A DNA stretch of 5,779 nucleotides from Bacteroidota bacterium (GTDB lineage Bacteria > Bacteroidota > Bacteroidia > Chitinophagales > Chitinophagaceae), in assembly GCA_028875955.1 (NCBI GenBank), contig JAGWTX010000175.1:1-5779 (forward strand). The letters run 5' to 3'. The position numbers and the translations under genes were made by a program. Below are positions 1-5,779 of this stretch, piece by piece (positions within the stretch are counted from its first letter, which is position 1; each line of letters opens with the position of its first letter). A model generated the notes under the pieces. It ran no database searches. It saw only the letters and a list, made by a program, of their open reading frames with translations, and had not been told where the DNA came from.

Positions 1-683
1 CGGATATTGATGATGCCAGCATTGCCTGCCGCATCATATTTGGCGCTGGGATTACTGATCATCTCGATAGCTTCCACATCATTGCTGTTGATGCTTTTCA
101 GGTAGGCGGCCAGGTCTTTCGAATCGAGCTGTGTCATCTTCCCGTCAATATAGATCTTGACACCTGTTTTTCCCTTCATGGAAATATTTTCGTTGTTATC
201 TACCTGGATACCCGGACTTTTCTGCAAAAGCTCTAACGCATTGCTTCCGGTAGCATTGATGCTGTTTTCAACATTGAAAATGGTCTTATCAGCCTTGATC
301 TCAATCATGGGCTTCCTGGATGTTACCACAACCTCTTTCAATTGTTTGCTTTCAGTTGAAAGTTTCATGATCCCGGATGCATATTCCTGCCCGTTTGCTA
401 AAGTAAAAACTTGGGAATAGGTTTTTTCAAAACCGAGTAAGGAATAACTCAGTAAAAAAGAACCGGATTTGTATGCATTGATCTGGAATACACCTTCGGC
501 ATCAGTAATGGCAGCTTTTATCAGGCTACTGTCTTTTGCCTGTAAAAGCGAAACAGTAACAGCTGGCAATGGCTTACCCGTTTGATCCTTTACGGTTCCG
601 TTTACGGTTGCATTACCCTGCGCAAAGCTTTCCGTACTGATCAGGGTAAAGACAGCAAGCGTTATCAAAAAAAAACGTCTCAT
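1..683 (-). CDS. TonB-dependent outer-membrane beta-barrel receptor, N-terminal part (runs off left edge)
   Basis: Only the first 227 codons are in the window; the barrel lies beyond base 1. The ATG at 683-681 is followed by a clear signal peptide (residues 1-22, MRRFFLITLAVF... ending SFAQ), so the protein is exported. Residues 25 to about 108 look like a carboxypeptidase-regulatory-like beta-sandwich (VNGTVKDQTGKPLPAVTVSL, then TDAEGVFQ, then the LLGFEK segment). The sequence KEVVVTSRKPMIE (116-128) opens a plug domain, with LLQKSPGIQV at 152-161, the YIDGK turn at 178-182 and MISNPSAKYDAAGNAGIINI at 208-227. This arrangement is typical of Bacteroidota receptors of the outer-membrane beta-barrel (OMP_b-brl_3-like) type, which are thought to take up ligands across the outer membrane using TonB energy. 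The substrate cannot be told from this part. No Shine-Dalgarno precedes the start. It diverges from the VPS10-like gene. The family call is secure; the ligand and TonB dependence are inferred. Confidence 0.9.
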   Translation of the reverse strand, partial: MRRFFLITLAVFTLISTESFAQGNATVNGTVKDQTGKPLPAVTVSLLQAKDSSLIKAAITDAEGVFQINAYKSGSFLLSYSLLGFEKTYSQVFTLANGQEYASGIMKLSTESKQLKEVVVTSRKPMIEIKADKTIFNVENSINATGSNALELLQKSPGIQVDNNENISMKGKTGVKIYIDGKMTQLDSKDLAAYLKSINSNDVEAIEMISNPSAKYDAAGNAGIINI

Positions 684-710
684 AGTGGTTGATTTTGTTC
701 TTATGTGACG

Positions 711-739
711 CAAAACAATCTTTTTTGTTACAGCACAAA
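711..739 (-). promoter_or_regulatory. Candidate Bacteroidota promoter for the TonB-dependent receptor
   Basis: On the minus strand, TTGTTTTG (718-711) matches the Bacteroidota -7 consensus TAnnTTTG at all but one position. TTTG (739-736) lies 17 bases upstream and fits the -33 element within the spacing reported for the phylum. Transcription would begin around base 704, leaving a leader of about 20 nt before the ATG at 683. This is a consensus match only; a short AT-rich motif like this can occur by chance. Confidence 0.4.
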
Positions 740-928
740 TAGCCAATAAGGATGAAAGATGATTTCTCAGGTATGAATGGTTACCGGTCTCACATGTTTA
801 TGTGGTGAATGAGTGGAATCAATGATGAGTGGTAAGCGATTTTTGTGTTTAAAAAAAATAAATCAAACAGATAGGATTGCCGGCATGCCCGGTCGATTTT
901 CACCAACCTTGTATTTAATCAGAATTAC

Positions 929-949
929 TCCGGAAGAATTTCTGCCGGA
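929..949. promoter_or_regulatory. 21-bp dyad-symmetric site, possible operator
   Basis: The left arm TCCGGAAGAA (929-938) and right arm TTCTGCCGGA (940-949) are reverse complements around a single central T (939), with one mismatched pair (934 A against 944 G). Nine of ten arm positions match, which is unusual in random sequence. The one-base centre does not suit a full RNA hairpin, so a binding site for a dimeric DNA-binding regulator is the more natural reading. It lies 87 bp before the ATG of the VPS10-like gene and about 245 bp upstream of the receptor ATG. If AATGTTTG (965-972) is a weak -7 element, the site would be centred near -40. No known operator was recognised. Confidence 0.4.
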
Positions 950-1036
950 TTTGACATTCTCCGCAATGTTTGCCCGGTTACACAAAGGTGATGAAAGCAG
1001 TAAAAAAGTTTTATATTGTTTATTCAATCCTCTCAT

Positions 1037-4000
1037 ATGTCATTCAAAACCACCTGCTTATTCTTTTGTATTGTTGTCAGTTCGGGAATCCATGCGCAGC
1101 AGCCTTCTCAACAGGCAAAAACTTCCCTGGACTCGATTTTCAAACCTGTAAAATGGCGGAGTATCGGTCCTTTCAGAGGTGGCCGCTCAGTTGCTGCTAC
1201 GGGAGTGGTCGGAGATCCTGCCACTTATTATATGGGTACAACCGGTGGCGGGTTATGGAAAACGGATGATATGGGGATTACCTGGAACAACATTTCTGAC
1301 GGATATTTTAAAACCGGTTCGGTGGGGGCAGTTGCGGTTGCAGAGAGCGATCCCAATATCGTTTATGCAGGTATGGGGGAACATCCGGTACGGGGTGTGA
1401 TGACCCATGGAGGAGACGGCGTCTACAAATCCACCGATGCGGGTAAGACCTGGAAAAAAGTAGGGCTTGATCTCACACAGCATATTGCCCGTGTGGTGAT
1501 CGATCCCAGGAACCCGGATATCGTATTCGTTGCAGCACAGGGTGCCTTATTCAGTCATTCCAGGGAACGGGGAATCTACAAAACAACGGATGGGGGTATC
1601 AGCTGGAAAAATGTATTGTATGTGGATGATAAGACAGGTTGTGCGGAACTGTCTATGGATATGAACAATCCTTTGATACTATACGCTGCCATGTGGGAAC
1701 ATGGCAGACAACCCTGGAAAGTGATCAGTGGCGGACCCGGCAGTGGATTGTATAAATCTGTGGATGGGGGAGAAACCTGGCATAAAATGGAAGAAGGGCT
1801 TCCCCGGGAAATGGGTAAGATGTCGATTTCGGTTTGCAGGTCCAACTCAGAAAAAGTTTATGCATTGATAGAAAGTGATTCGGAAAAAGACAAGGGTGGT
1901 TTATATGTTTCCAACAATGCCGGTAAAACCTGGTCACAGGTTACCAATGATCATCGGCTTATCCAACGGGCCTGGTATTACATAGAAATGTTTACGGATC
2001 CCCTGCAGGATAATACGGTTTATGTCATGAGTGCACCCGCACTCCGCTCCATTGATGGTGGGAAAACCTGGGAGGAAATGCATTCCCCACATGGTGATTA
2101 TCATAACCTATGGATCAATCCCAGGAATTCAGCGAACATGATCATTTCCAATGATGGCGGATCCATGATCAGTTTTAACAAGGGAAAAACCTGGAGTTCC
2201 CAGGGCAATATGCCAACCGGTCAGTTTTACAGGATTAATGTGGATAATCAGTTTCCCTATCGGATCTATGGCGGTCAGCAGGACAATACATCCGTTTCGA
2301 TTGCGAGTCGTGAATTGGGAAGTGGCCGGATCGGGAATGCAAGCTGGACCTCATCGGCTGGTGGTGAAAGCGCTTTTCTTGCCTTTGACCCGGAAAATCC
2401 CCGTTATGTGATGGGAGGCAGTTACCAGGGAACGATTGAAGTATTGGATACAAAGGCAAAAGCAAGTACCAATATTATGGCGGCACCGATCCAATACCTG
2501 GGTATGGATGCCAAAGACATGCGGTACCGGTTTAACTGGAATGCACCGATTATCCGAAGCCAGCATGAACCCAATACTTTTTATCATGGCGCACAATGTG
2601 TTTTGAAAACAACGGATATGGGTAAAACCTGGACGGAAGCTTCCCCGGATCTTACCCGGAACGATCGGTCAAAACAAGGCAGACCCGGTGTTCCCTATAC
2701 CAATGAAGCGGTGGGAGCAGAGAATTATGGTACATTGAGTTATATCATGGAATCGCCTCTGGAAAAAGGGGTGATCTATACCGGAAGTGATGATGGGGAA
2801 GTATATCTTACCCGTGACAATGGGGAACACTGGCAGAATGTGACGCCTGCCGGTTTAGCGGAATGTCTGATCAATGCCATCGAAGTGTCGCCATTTGACA
2901 AAGCCACTGCTTATATAGCCACCACCCGTTATAAGTTTAATGACCATACCCCTGGTTTGTATAAGACCACTGATTATGGCAAAACCTGGACAAATATCAG
3001 TCAGGGTATTCCCAAAGGTGCTTTTACGCGGGTGATCAGGGAGGATGATCAAAGAAGGGATCTTTTGTTCGCGGGAACTGAAACCGGTTTGTATCTCTCC
3101 TGGAATGGCGGGAAATCATGGGAGCCGTTTCAATTGAATCTACCCGTCACACCGATTACGGATCTGCGTGTCTATAAAGGCAACCTGATTGCGGCCACAT
3201 CCGGCAGGGCATTCTGGATCCTGGATGACCTGAGTCTGATTCGCCAATACCAGCAGGGCGTTTCATCAGTTGCATTTTACAAACCCTCACCGGCATATCT
3301 CGCAAATGGATCCAGTCAATTGGATGAAACGGATCCTGCCTTTACGGGAGCTGATAAATATGCGGGTGTAAATCCTGCCAATGGAATTGTTATGTATTAC
3401 CATTTGCCATCGGTACCCGACAGTATACCCATCCATCTGGATATCAGGGACGAACAGGGTAAACTGGTTCGTAGTTTTCATTCTGAGAAAAAAACGGATC
3501 AACATACTTATGATGGTGCACCACCACCTGATCCGGTTCTGTCGAGAGAAAAGGGGATGAACCGTTTTGTTTGGGATATGCGGCATGCGACCATTACAGG
3601 TGTGCCCGATGTATATATCGAAGCCAGTTATGCTGGTCATAAAGTTATTCCAGGAAAGTACCGGTTGGAATTGCATGTCGGTTCTCAGGAAATACAAAGC
3701 GAGGCAACTATTCTGGCAAATCCGCTTTACCAGACCAGGATGGCAGACTATCAGCTTTATGACCAGCAAATGGATACGATGGAACAGGATATGACCGCGA
3801 TGAATAAGCTGATAAATCTGGTCTATGCAAAAAGAAAACAACTTGAAAAGATACTGGCTACGATCTCAGGGAACGAGAAATTGCTTCCTTTACAAAAAGC
3901 GGGAAAGTCACTGTCAGACAAAATGAAAGCCTGGGATGAGGAAATGGTCCAGCGAAAATCCAAAGCCTATGACGATGTGGAAAATTATCCCAACCGTTTT

Positions 4001-4201
4001 ACGGCAGATTATCTTTTCCTGATCAATCAGACGGAAAGCGATATCCCAAGCGTAAATCAGCCCTCCCTGGACAAATGGAAAGAATTGAATCGCAAATGGC
4101 TGGTTTTGCAAAACCGGGGAAATGAATTTCTGCAAAAGGAGATACCTGCCTTTAATCAACAATTATGGGAAGCGGGAATCGGTGCGATCTGGTCTGAATA
4201 A
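1037..4201 (+). CDS. Secreted VPS10/sortilin-like BNR (Asp-box) repeat protein of unknown function
   Basis: This 1054-residue exported protein has no lipobox and no obvious type IX secretion tail. The ATG at 1037 is preferred to an in-frame TTG at 1016 because it begins directly with a signal peptide (residues 1-20, MSFKTTCLFFCIVVSSGIHA, then QQ). The mature start (KWRSIGPFRGGRS, 39-51) and the later GRAFWILDDL (723-732) are hallmarks of a large Bacteroidota family annotated as VPS10 domain-containing, BNR-repeat or 'glycosyl hydrolase'. Eleven Asp-boxes (S/T-x-D/N-x-G-x-x-W) end at W83, W139, W190, W248, W299, W345, W386, W532, W599, W651 and W695, suggesting two beta-propellers. Residues 387-520 lack boxes but contain YGGQQDN. 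Residues of about 785-885 look Ig/FlgD-like (GMNRFVWDM at 840-848, IPGKYRLEL at 871-879). A helical tail follows from about 902. No sialidase catalytic set was recognised, so an enzymatic label is not justified. The protein may bind peptides or glycans, or be a periplasmic scaffold; this is inference. Confidence 0.88.
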   Translation: MSFKTTCLFFCIVVSSGIHAQQPSQQAKTSLDSIFKPVKWRSIGPFRGGRSVAATGVVGDPATYYMGTTGGGLWKTDDMGITWNNISDGYFKTGSVGAVAVAESDPNIVYAGMGEHPVRGVMTHGGDGVYKSTDAGKTWKKVGLDLTQHIARVVIDPRNPDIVFVAAQGALFSHSRERGIYKTTDGGISWKNVLYVDDKTGCAELSMDMNNPLILYAAMWEHGRQPWKVISGGPGSGLYKSVDGGETWHKMEEGLPREMGKMSISVCRSNSEKVYALIESDSEKDKGGLYVSNNAGKTWSQVTNDHRLIQRAWYYIEMFTDPLQDNTVYVMSAPALRSIDGGKTWEEMHSPHGDYHNLWINPRNSANMIISNDGGSMISFNKGKTWSSQGNMPTGQFYRINVDNQFPYRIYGGQQDNTSVSIASRELGSGRIGNASWTSSAGGESAFLAFDPENPRYVMGGSYQGTIEVLDTKAKASTNIMAAPIQYLGMDAKDMRYRFNWNAPIIRSQHEPNTFYHGAQCVLKTTDMGKTWTEASPDLTRNDRSKQGRPGVPYTNEAVGAENYGTLSYIMESPLEKGVIYTGSDDGEVYLTRDNGEHWQNVTPAGLAECLINAIEVSPFDKATAYIATTRYKFNDHTPGLYKTTDYGKTWTNISQGIPKGAFTRVIREDDQRRDLLFAGTETGLYLSWNGGKSWEPFQLNLPVTPITDLRVYKGNLIAATSGRAFWILDDLSLIRQYQQGVSSVAFYKPSPAYLANGSSQLDETDPAFTGADKYAGVNPANGIVMYYHLPSVPDSIPIHLDIRDEQGKLVRSFHSEKKTDQHTYDGAPPPDPVLSREKGMNRFVWDMRHATITGVPDVYIEASYAGHKVIPGKYRLELHVGSQEIQSEATILANPLYQTRMADYQLYDQQMDTMEQDMTAMNKLINLVYAKRKQLEKILATISGNEKLLPLQKAGKSLSDKMKAWDEEMVQRKSKAYDDVENYPNRFTADYLFLINQTESDIPSVNQPSLDKWKELNRKWLVLQNRGNEFLQKEIPAFNQQLWEAGIGAIWSE
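1262..3121 (+). repeat. Eleven Asp-box (BNR) repeats in the VPS10-like protein
   Basis: Copies read TDDMGITW, STDAGKTW, TTDGGISW, SVDGGETW, SNNAGKTW, SIDGGKTW, SFNKGKTW, TTDMGKTW, TRDNGEHW, TTDYGKTW and SWNGGKSW. Spacing is about 41-58 residues among the first seven and 44-67 among the last four, with a 146-residue jump between the seventh and eighth. Several share almost the same DNA, GGnAAAACCTGG, at 1922, 2060, 2183 (reading GGAAAAACCTGG), 2621 and 2978, with a one-base variant at 1442. Asp-boxes form beta-hairpin turns on propeller blades and are structural, not catalytic. Confidence 0.85.
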
Positions 4202-4226
4202 GGGGGAGGGTTGTAAATGGAATTCC

Positions 4227-4259
4227 AAAAAAAATCCCCTGCCTGCAGGGGATTTTTTT
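4227..4259. terminator. Bidirectional intrinsic terminator between convergent genes
   Basis: An A8 run (4227-4234) is followed by TCCCCTG, a short CCTG loop (4242-4245), then CAGGGGA and a T7 run (4253-4259). The core TCCCCTG/CAGGGGA stem pairs perfectly. The flanking A and T runs extend it to 14 bp and supply a U-tract whichever strand is transcribed. It begins 26 bp after the stop of the VPS10-like gene and ends 15 bp after the mdh stop (in mdh direction), so it can end both transcripts. Confidence 0.88.
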
Positions 4260-4273
4260 AACGGTAGCATCGT

Positions 4274-5203
4274 TTATAATGTTTTCAACACATCATTCAT
4301 GTTTCTTACCGCATCGGCGCTTTTGTTGAAAGCTGCCTGCTCATCTGCATTCAATCCGAAGTCGAGTATTTTTTCCCAGCCATTTTTTCCAATGACAACA
4401 GGTACACCCAGACAGATATCAGACTGTCCGTATTCACCTTCCAGCTTCACGCAGCAGGTGAATAATTTTTTCTCGTCGCGAACAATGGCTTCCACCAGCG
4501 CAGCACCGGCAGCACCGGGCGCATACCAGGCGGAAGTGCCGAGTAATTTGGTTAATGTGGCACCACCTACCATTGTATCGGCAACGATTTGTTTTTGTTG
4601 CTCTTCGGTCAGGAATTTTGTTACGGGTACACTGTTCCAGGTAGCCAGACGGATCAGGGGTATCATGGTGGTGTCACCATGTCCGCCCACCACCACTGCA
4701 TTCAGGTCGGCAGGGCTGCAACCCAGGTGCTGGCTCAGTTGGTATTTGAAACGGGCGCTGTCCAGTGTTCCACCCATACCAATGATCCGGTTTTTGGGCA
4801 GACCGGTGGATTGCAGGGCCAGATAGGTCATGGTATCCATCGGATTGCTGATTACGATGATGATGGCATCCGGGGAATATTTTAAAATATTTTCTGTAAC
4901 GCCTTTTACAATACCCGCATTGGTGCCGATCAGTTCTTCGCGGGTCATACCGGGTTTACGGGGCAAACCGGAAGTGATGACAACCACATCGGATTTGGCA
5001 GTCTTGCTGTAATCATTGGTACTGCCGGAAATACGGGTATCAAAACCCAGCAGGGCCGCAGTCTGGTTCATATCCTGTGCTTTACCCTCTGCAAATCCCT
5101 CTTTGATATCGAGTAAAACCAGTTCATCTGCCAGCTGGGCGCGGGCAATATTATCGGCACAGGTTGCTCCAACGGCACCGGCACCTACCACAGTTACTTT
5201 CAT
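4274..5203 (-). CDS. mdh: Malate dehydrogenase (NAD-dependent, LDH-like type)
   Basis: This 309-residue cytoplasmic enzyme interconverts malate and oxaloacetate with NAD in the TCA cycle. The length fits the LDH-like malate dehydrogenase family. The Rossmann motif GAGAVGATCADN is at residues 7-18, and D32 in LLDIKEG suits NAD rather than NADP. The mobile loop LPRKPGMTR (80-88) has R82 where lactate dehydrogenases carry Gln, which marks malate/oxaloacetate specificity; R88 is the second loop arginine. SNPMD (119-123) provides N120, GTLDSARF (145-152) holds D148 and R151, and GGHGDT (173-178) carries catalytic H175. These match the classical LDH numbering with an offset of 20. The ATG at 5203 is chosen because the Rossmann fold begins at once; an in-frame ATG at 5242 would add 13 residues translated from the apparent promoter and leader. 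No Shine-Dalgarno is seen; the leader is AT-rich. The gene is complete and looks intact. Confidence 0.97.
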   Translation of the reverse strand: MKVTVVGAGAVGATCADNIARAQLADELVLLDIKEGFAEGKAQDMNQTAALLGFDTRISGSTNDYSKTAKSDVVVITSGLPRKPGMTREELIGTNAGIVKGVTENILKYSPDAIIIVISNPMDTMTYLALQSTGLPKNRIIGMGGTLDSARFKYQLSQHLGCSPADLNAVVVGGHGDTTMIPLIRLATWNSVPVTKFLTEEQQKQIVADTMVGGATLTKLLGTSAWYAPGAAGAALVEAIVRDEKKLFTCCVKLEGEYGQSDICLGVPVVIGKNGWEKILDFGLNADEQAAFNKSADAVRNMNDVLKTL

Positions 5204-5239
5204 AAGAAAACTATTTAGATTGAAAAATTTTTGACGCTG

Positions 5240-5247
5240 CAAAGGTA
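5240..5247 (-). promoter_or_regulatory. Bacteroidota -7 promoter element for mdh
   Basis: Read on the minus strand, TACCTTTG is an exact match to the Bacteroidota -7 consensus TAnnTTTG. It sits 36 bp upstream of the mdh ATG and 31 bp beyond the stop of the upstream thioredoxin-like gene, which predicts a leader of roughly 30 nt. No clear TTTG -33 element is present at the usual distance, so the call rests on the -7 match and its position. Confidence 0.6.
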
Positions 5248-5278
5248 CGCTATGCTGGCATGGGATTGGGGTAAAATA

Positions 5279-5779
5279 TCAGTATTTCTTATTGACATAT
5301 CGTACCAAATCCTCCGCTTCCGGCACATCCGTGGTTTCGGGGTCATACACTTTTTCCAGCAGACCTTTATTATTGTAGCATACGATAAAGGGTGTTCGGG
5401 TAACCCGGTAGAAGGAAGGCACAAAATAAGTGGGGTCCCGGCCCACTTTGACATTTTTGTATTTATTCAATCCATAATAAGCGGCAAAACCCTGGATCTC
5501 ATCCAGCGGTTTGAAACCTACAAAAACAAAAAACGCGTTGGATAAACTATCCATATGTTTCACGATCTCCTTGGCTTCATGCTGGCAATGCCCGCAATCC
5601 GGGGAAAAATAGATGATATAAGTATAATCATATCCCGATTTGGGGAGCATTTTTCGGGTAAACCAGGTTGAGTCTCCCAGCTGGATATTGAATGCCGGGA
5701 TTTTGGGGTCTTTCTTATAGGGTGCGTCGTTGTCTGGTTTTGTCTGTGCGGAAACAGCAGTCGCCAGCAGCAGAAACAG
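5279..5779 (-). CDS. Exported thioredoxin-fold protein with CGHC active site (N-terminus beyond right edge)
   Basis: The visible 166 residues start inside a signal peptide (LFLLLATAVSAQ), so only a few N-terminal codons are missing and the ATG must lie just past base 5779. The frame is open without a break from there to the TGA at 5281-5279; an internal ATG at 5650 would remove the export signal and is not the start. After a short linker comes a thioredoxin fold: YIIYFSPDCGHCQHE places the CxxC pair at visible residues 62 and 65, and RTPFIVCYNNKG supplies the expected cis-proline. The CGHC dipeptide is that of protein disulfide isomerases. The TlpA/redoxin-like group of Bacteroidota is the best fit, acting in the periplasm or at the outer face of the membrane in disulfide exchange or reduction. 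The partner is unknown. It lies 75 bp upstream of mdh on the same strand, with no terminator seen between them, so partial co-transcription is possible. Confidence 0.85.
   Translation of the reverse strand: MFLLLATAVSAQTKPDNDAPYKKDPKIPAFNIQLGDSTWFTRKMLPKSGYDYTYIIYFSPDCGHCQHEAKEIVKHMDSLSNAFFVFVGFKPLDEIQGFAAYYGLNKYKNVKVGRDPTYFVPSFYRVTRTPFIVCYNNKGLLEKVYDPETTDVPEAEDLVRYVNKKY

Larger units (their letters stand above)
684..1036. other. Divergent intergenic region with regulatory potential
   Basis: This 353-bp stretch separates two divergent genes for exported proteins. I see a candidate receptor promoter near its left end (711-739, minus) and a 21-bp palindrome (929-949). There is also a small hairpin, CACAT (791-795) pairing with ATGTG (800-804), and an 8-bp palindrome GGCATGCC at 882-889; both are short enough to be chance. 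For the rightward gene no convincing TAnnTTTG element was found; the nearest is AATGTTTG at 965-972, one mismatch, without a well-spaced upstream TTTG. A plus-strand open frame crosses 813-1036 but continues out of frame into the VPS10-like gene and shows no recognisable protein features. No RNA gene was recognised. Confidence 0.6.

Noticed and set aside
791..804. CACAT/ATGTG hairpin as a terminator or riboswitch
   Set aside because: Only five pairs, no T-run, and no gene whose end it would mark; likely chance.
951..979. TTGACA at 951-956 as a sigma70-type -35 box
   Set aside because: No TATAAT-like -10 lies 16-18 bases downstream, and Bacteroidota use a different promoter consensus.
1016..1036. 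TTG at 1016 as the start of the VPS10-like protein
   Set aside because: It would put MFIQSSH in front of an already complete signal peptide; the ATG at 1037 is the better start.
813..1151. Open frame of 112 codons covering the intergenic region and the start of the VPS10-like gene
   Set aside because: It begins at GTG, overlaps the signal-peptide coding region out of frame, and has no recognisable motif.
1262..3121. Sialidase or other glycosidase activity for the Asp-box protein
   Set aside because: Asp-boxes are structural and occur in many non-enzymes; I did not find an RIP motif or a convincing arginine triad.
3287..3841. A 184-codon minus-strand open frame inside the VPS10-like gene
   Set aside because: The opposite strand encodes recognisable family motifs throughout this stretch; the antisense product has no coherent domain and no upstream signals.
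4122..4826. A 234-codon plus-strand open frame lying across mdh
   Set aside because: It is antisense to an intact mdh and starts inside the VPS10-like gene, runs through the terminator and resembles no protein family. Strong codon bias in mdh explains the open frame.

Overview
The window looks like chromosomal DNA of a Bacteroidota bacterium, plausibly a Chitinophagaceae-type member of Chitinophagales; the family placement is only an impression. The evidence is a TonB-dependent receptor with an N-terminal carboxypeptidase-regulatory-like domain, a large secreted VPS10/BNR-repeat protein of a type common in that phylum, starts without Shine-Dalgarno sequences, and a perfect Bacteroidota -7 promoter element (TAnnTTTG) in front of malate dehydrogenase. 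No mobile element, tRNA, rRNA or CRISPR array was seen.

Layout. Bases 1-683 (minus strand) hold the first 227 codons of an outer-membrane beta-barrel/TonB-dependent receptor that runs off the left edge. A 353-bp intergenic region (684-1036) separates it from a divergent gene. It holds a candidate promoter for the receptor and a striking 21-bp near-perfect palindrome at 929-949. Bases 1037-4201 (plus strand) encode a 1054-residue secreted protein with eleven Asp-box repeats, a middle segment without Asp boxes, an Ig/FlgD-like segment and a helical tail. A strong bidirectional hairpin terminator (4227-4259) lies between this gene and the convergent malate dehydrogenase gene mdh (4274-5203, minus). 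Upstream of mdh on the same strand is an exported thioredoxin-fold protein with a CGHC active site (5279-5779, minus); its first few codons lie beyond the right edge.

How the genes relate. The receptor and the VPS10-like protein diverge and could share control through the intergenic region, but nothing in the sequence proves this. mdh is a TCA-cycle housekeeping gene with its own apparent promoter; the thioredoxin-like gene just upstream may also read through into it. The window is mostly ordinary. The two points most worth following are the uncharacterised VPS10-like protein, whose family is often loosely labelled a glycosyl hydrolase, and the palindrome upstream of it.
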